From NCBI GenBank assembly GCA_017847875.1, contig JAGASN010000025.1, forward strand, positions 1-40,100: 40,100 nt of DNA, read 5' to 3'. Made by a program: the position numbers and the translations under genes. This stretch comes from Oscillospiraceae bacterium. GTDB lineage: Bacteria > Bacillota > Clostridia > Oscillospirales > Ruminococcaceae. The notes under the pieces are model-generated. The model saw nothing but the letters and a program-made list of their open reading frames with translations. It ran no database searches and was not told the DNA's origin. Of this stretch, positions 40,040 to 40,100 are shown in pieces (the stretch's first letter is position 1; every line of letters starts with the position of its first letter).

Positions 40040-40100
40040 GCCCTTCGGAAAACTTGGTTATCCCTCTTTCGTCTTTTTCGGCAAAGCCGAAAAATCCACC
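40040..40100. repeat. further palindromic arm running off the window
   Basis: Read on the minus strand it shows GGTGGA, hairpin TTTTTCGGC/GCCGAAAAA, then GACGAAAGAGGGATA and the flank AACCAAGTTTTCCGAAGGGC shared in part with the arms at 23826 and 28241. The outer palindrome would lie beyond 40100. Confidence 0.7.

Overview
The window looks like a chromosomal contig from a low-to-moderate GC Clostridia (Bacillota), probably a gut or rumen Oscillospirales-like organism, although no species can be named from it. The pointers are strong AGGAGG ribosome-binding sites, consensus TTGACA/TATAAT promoters, a T-box leader on leuS, the Firmicutes tepA-ylzJ-ftsK linkage, a MurT/GatD pair and a TnpV/DUF6809 clostridial mobile element. 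Almost everything from 2 kb onward is on the minus strand; the one clear exception is a lipoprotein gene at 22373-23731. No tRNA, rRNA or CRISPR array was seen.

Layout, left to right. 1-2888 is the end of an integrated element (a zinc-ribbon protein, an AlbA_2/Schlafen-type ATP-binding protein, DUF6809 and TnpV). It has cut a glycosyltransferase gene after about 90 codons, at a GA dinucleotide. 2880-9025 is an AT-rich, probably horizontally acquired surface-glycan cluster: a Wzy/ligase-like membrane protein and four intact GT4-type glycosyltransferases. It runs directly on from a higher-GC module (9047-11433) of PglD-, PglC- and PglE-like enzymes, which would make a UDP-diacetylbacillosamine-type sugar and load it on undecaprenyl phosphate. 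One promoter at 11532-11560 appears to drive the whole glycan operon. 11722-17501 is a complete oppABCDF peptide-import operon. 18002-22035 holds rpsU, yqeG, a Xaa-Pro aminopeptidase, murT and a gatD whose glutaminase catalytic residues are all replaced. 23882-28110 holds leuS with its T-box and an M29 aminopeptidase. 28300-37038 is a long housekeeping operon read tepA, ylzJ, uppP, ftsK, ftsY, yhbY, nadD, a lipoprotein gene, yqeK, rsfS. 37196-39745 holds a Sel1-repeat protein, a DUF4430 lipoprotein and rsmA, each with its own recognisable promoter.

The most unusual signal is a family of palindromic elements in the intergenic gaps from 20 to 40 kb. Each arm reads GCCTCCCTTG..AAGGGAGG (or GCCTTCCCAGAGGGGAAGG), then a hairpin whose stem differs completely from copy to copy yet stays self-complementary, then GGAGGGATTC. 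Arms occur singly, or as inverted pairs forming 140-170 bp MITE-like units. One pair (32162-32606) encloses a complete DUF559 (Vsr-like PD-(D/E)XK) endonuclease gene: one arm supplies its Shine-Dalgarno and the other encodes its last 12 residues and stop codon. This looks like a minimal nuclease-bearing mobile element with its non-autonomous derivatives scattered around it, a possible analogue of REP/RAYT systems built on a different nuclease fold. It is the best candidate here for an undescribed system.
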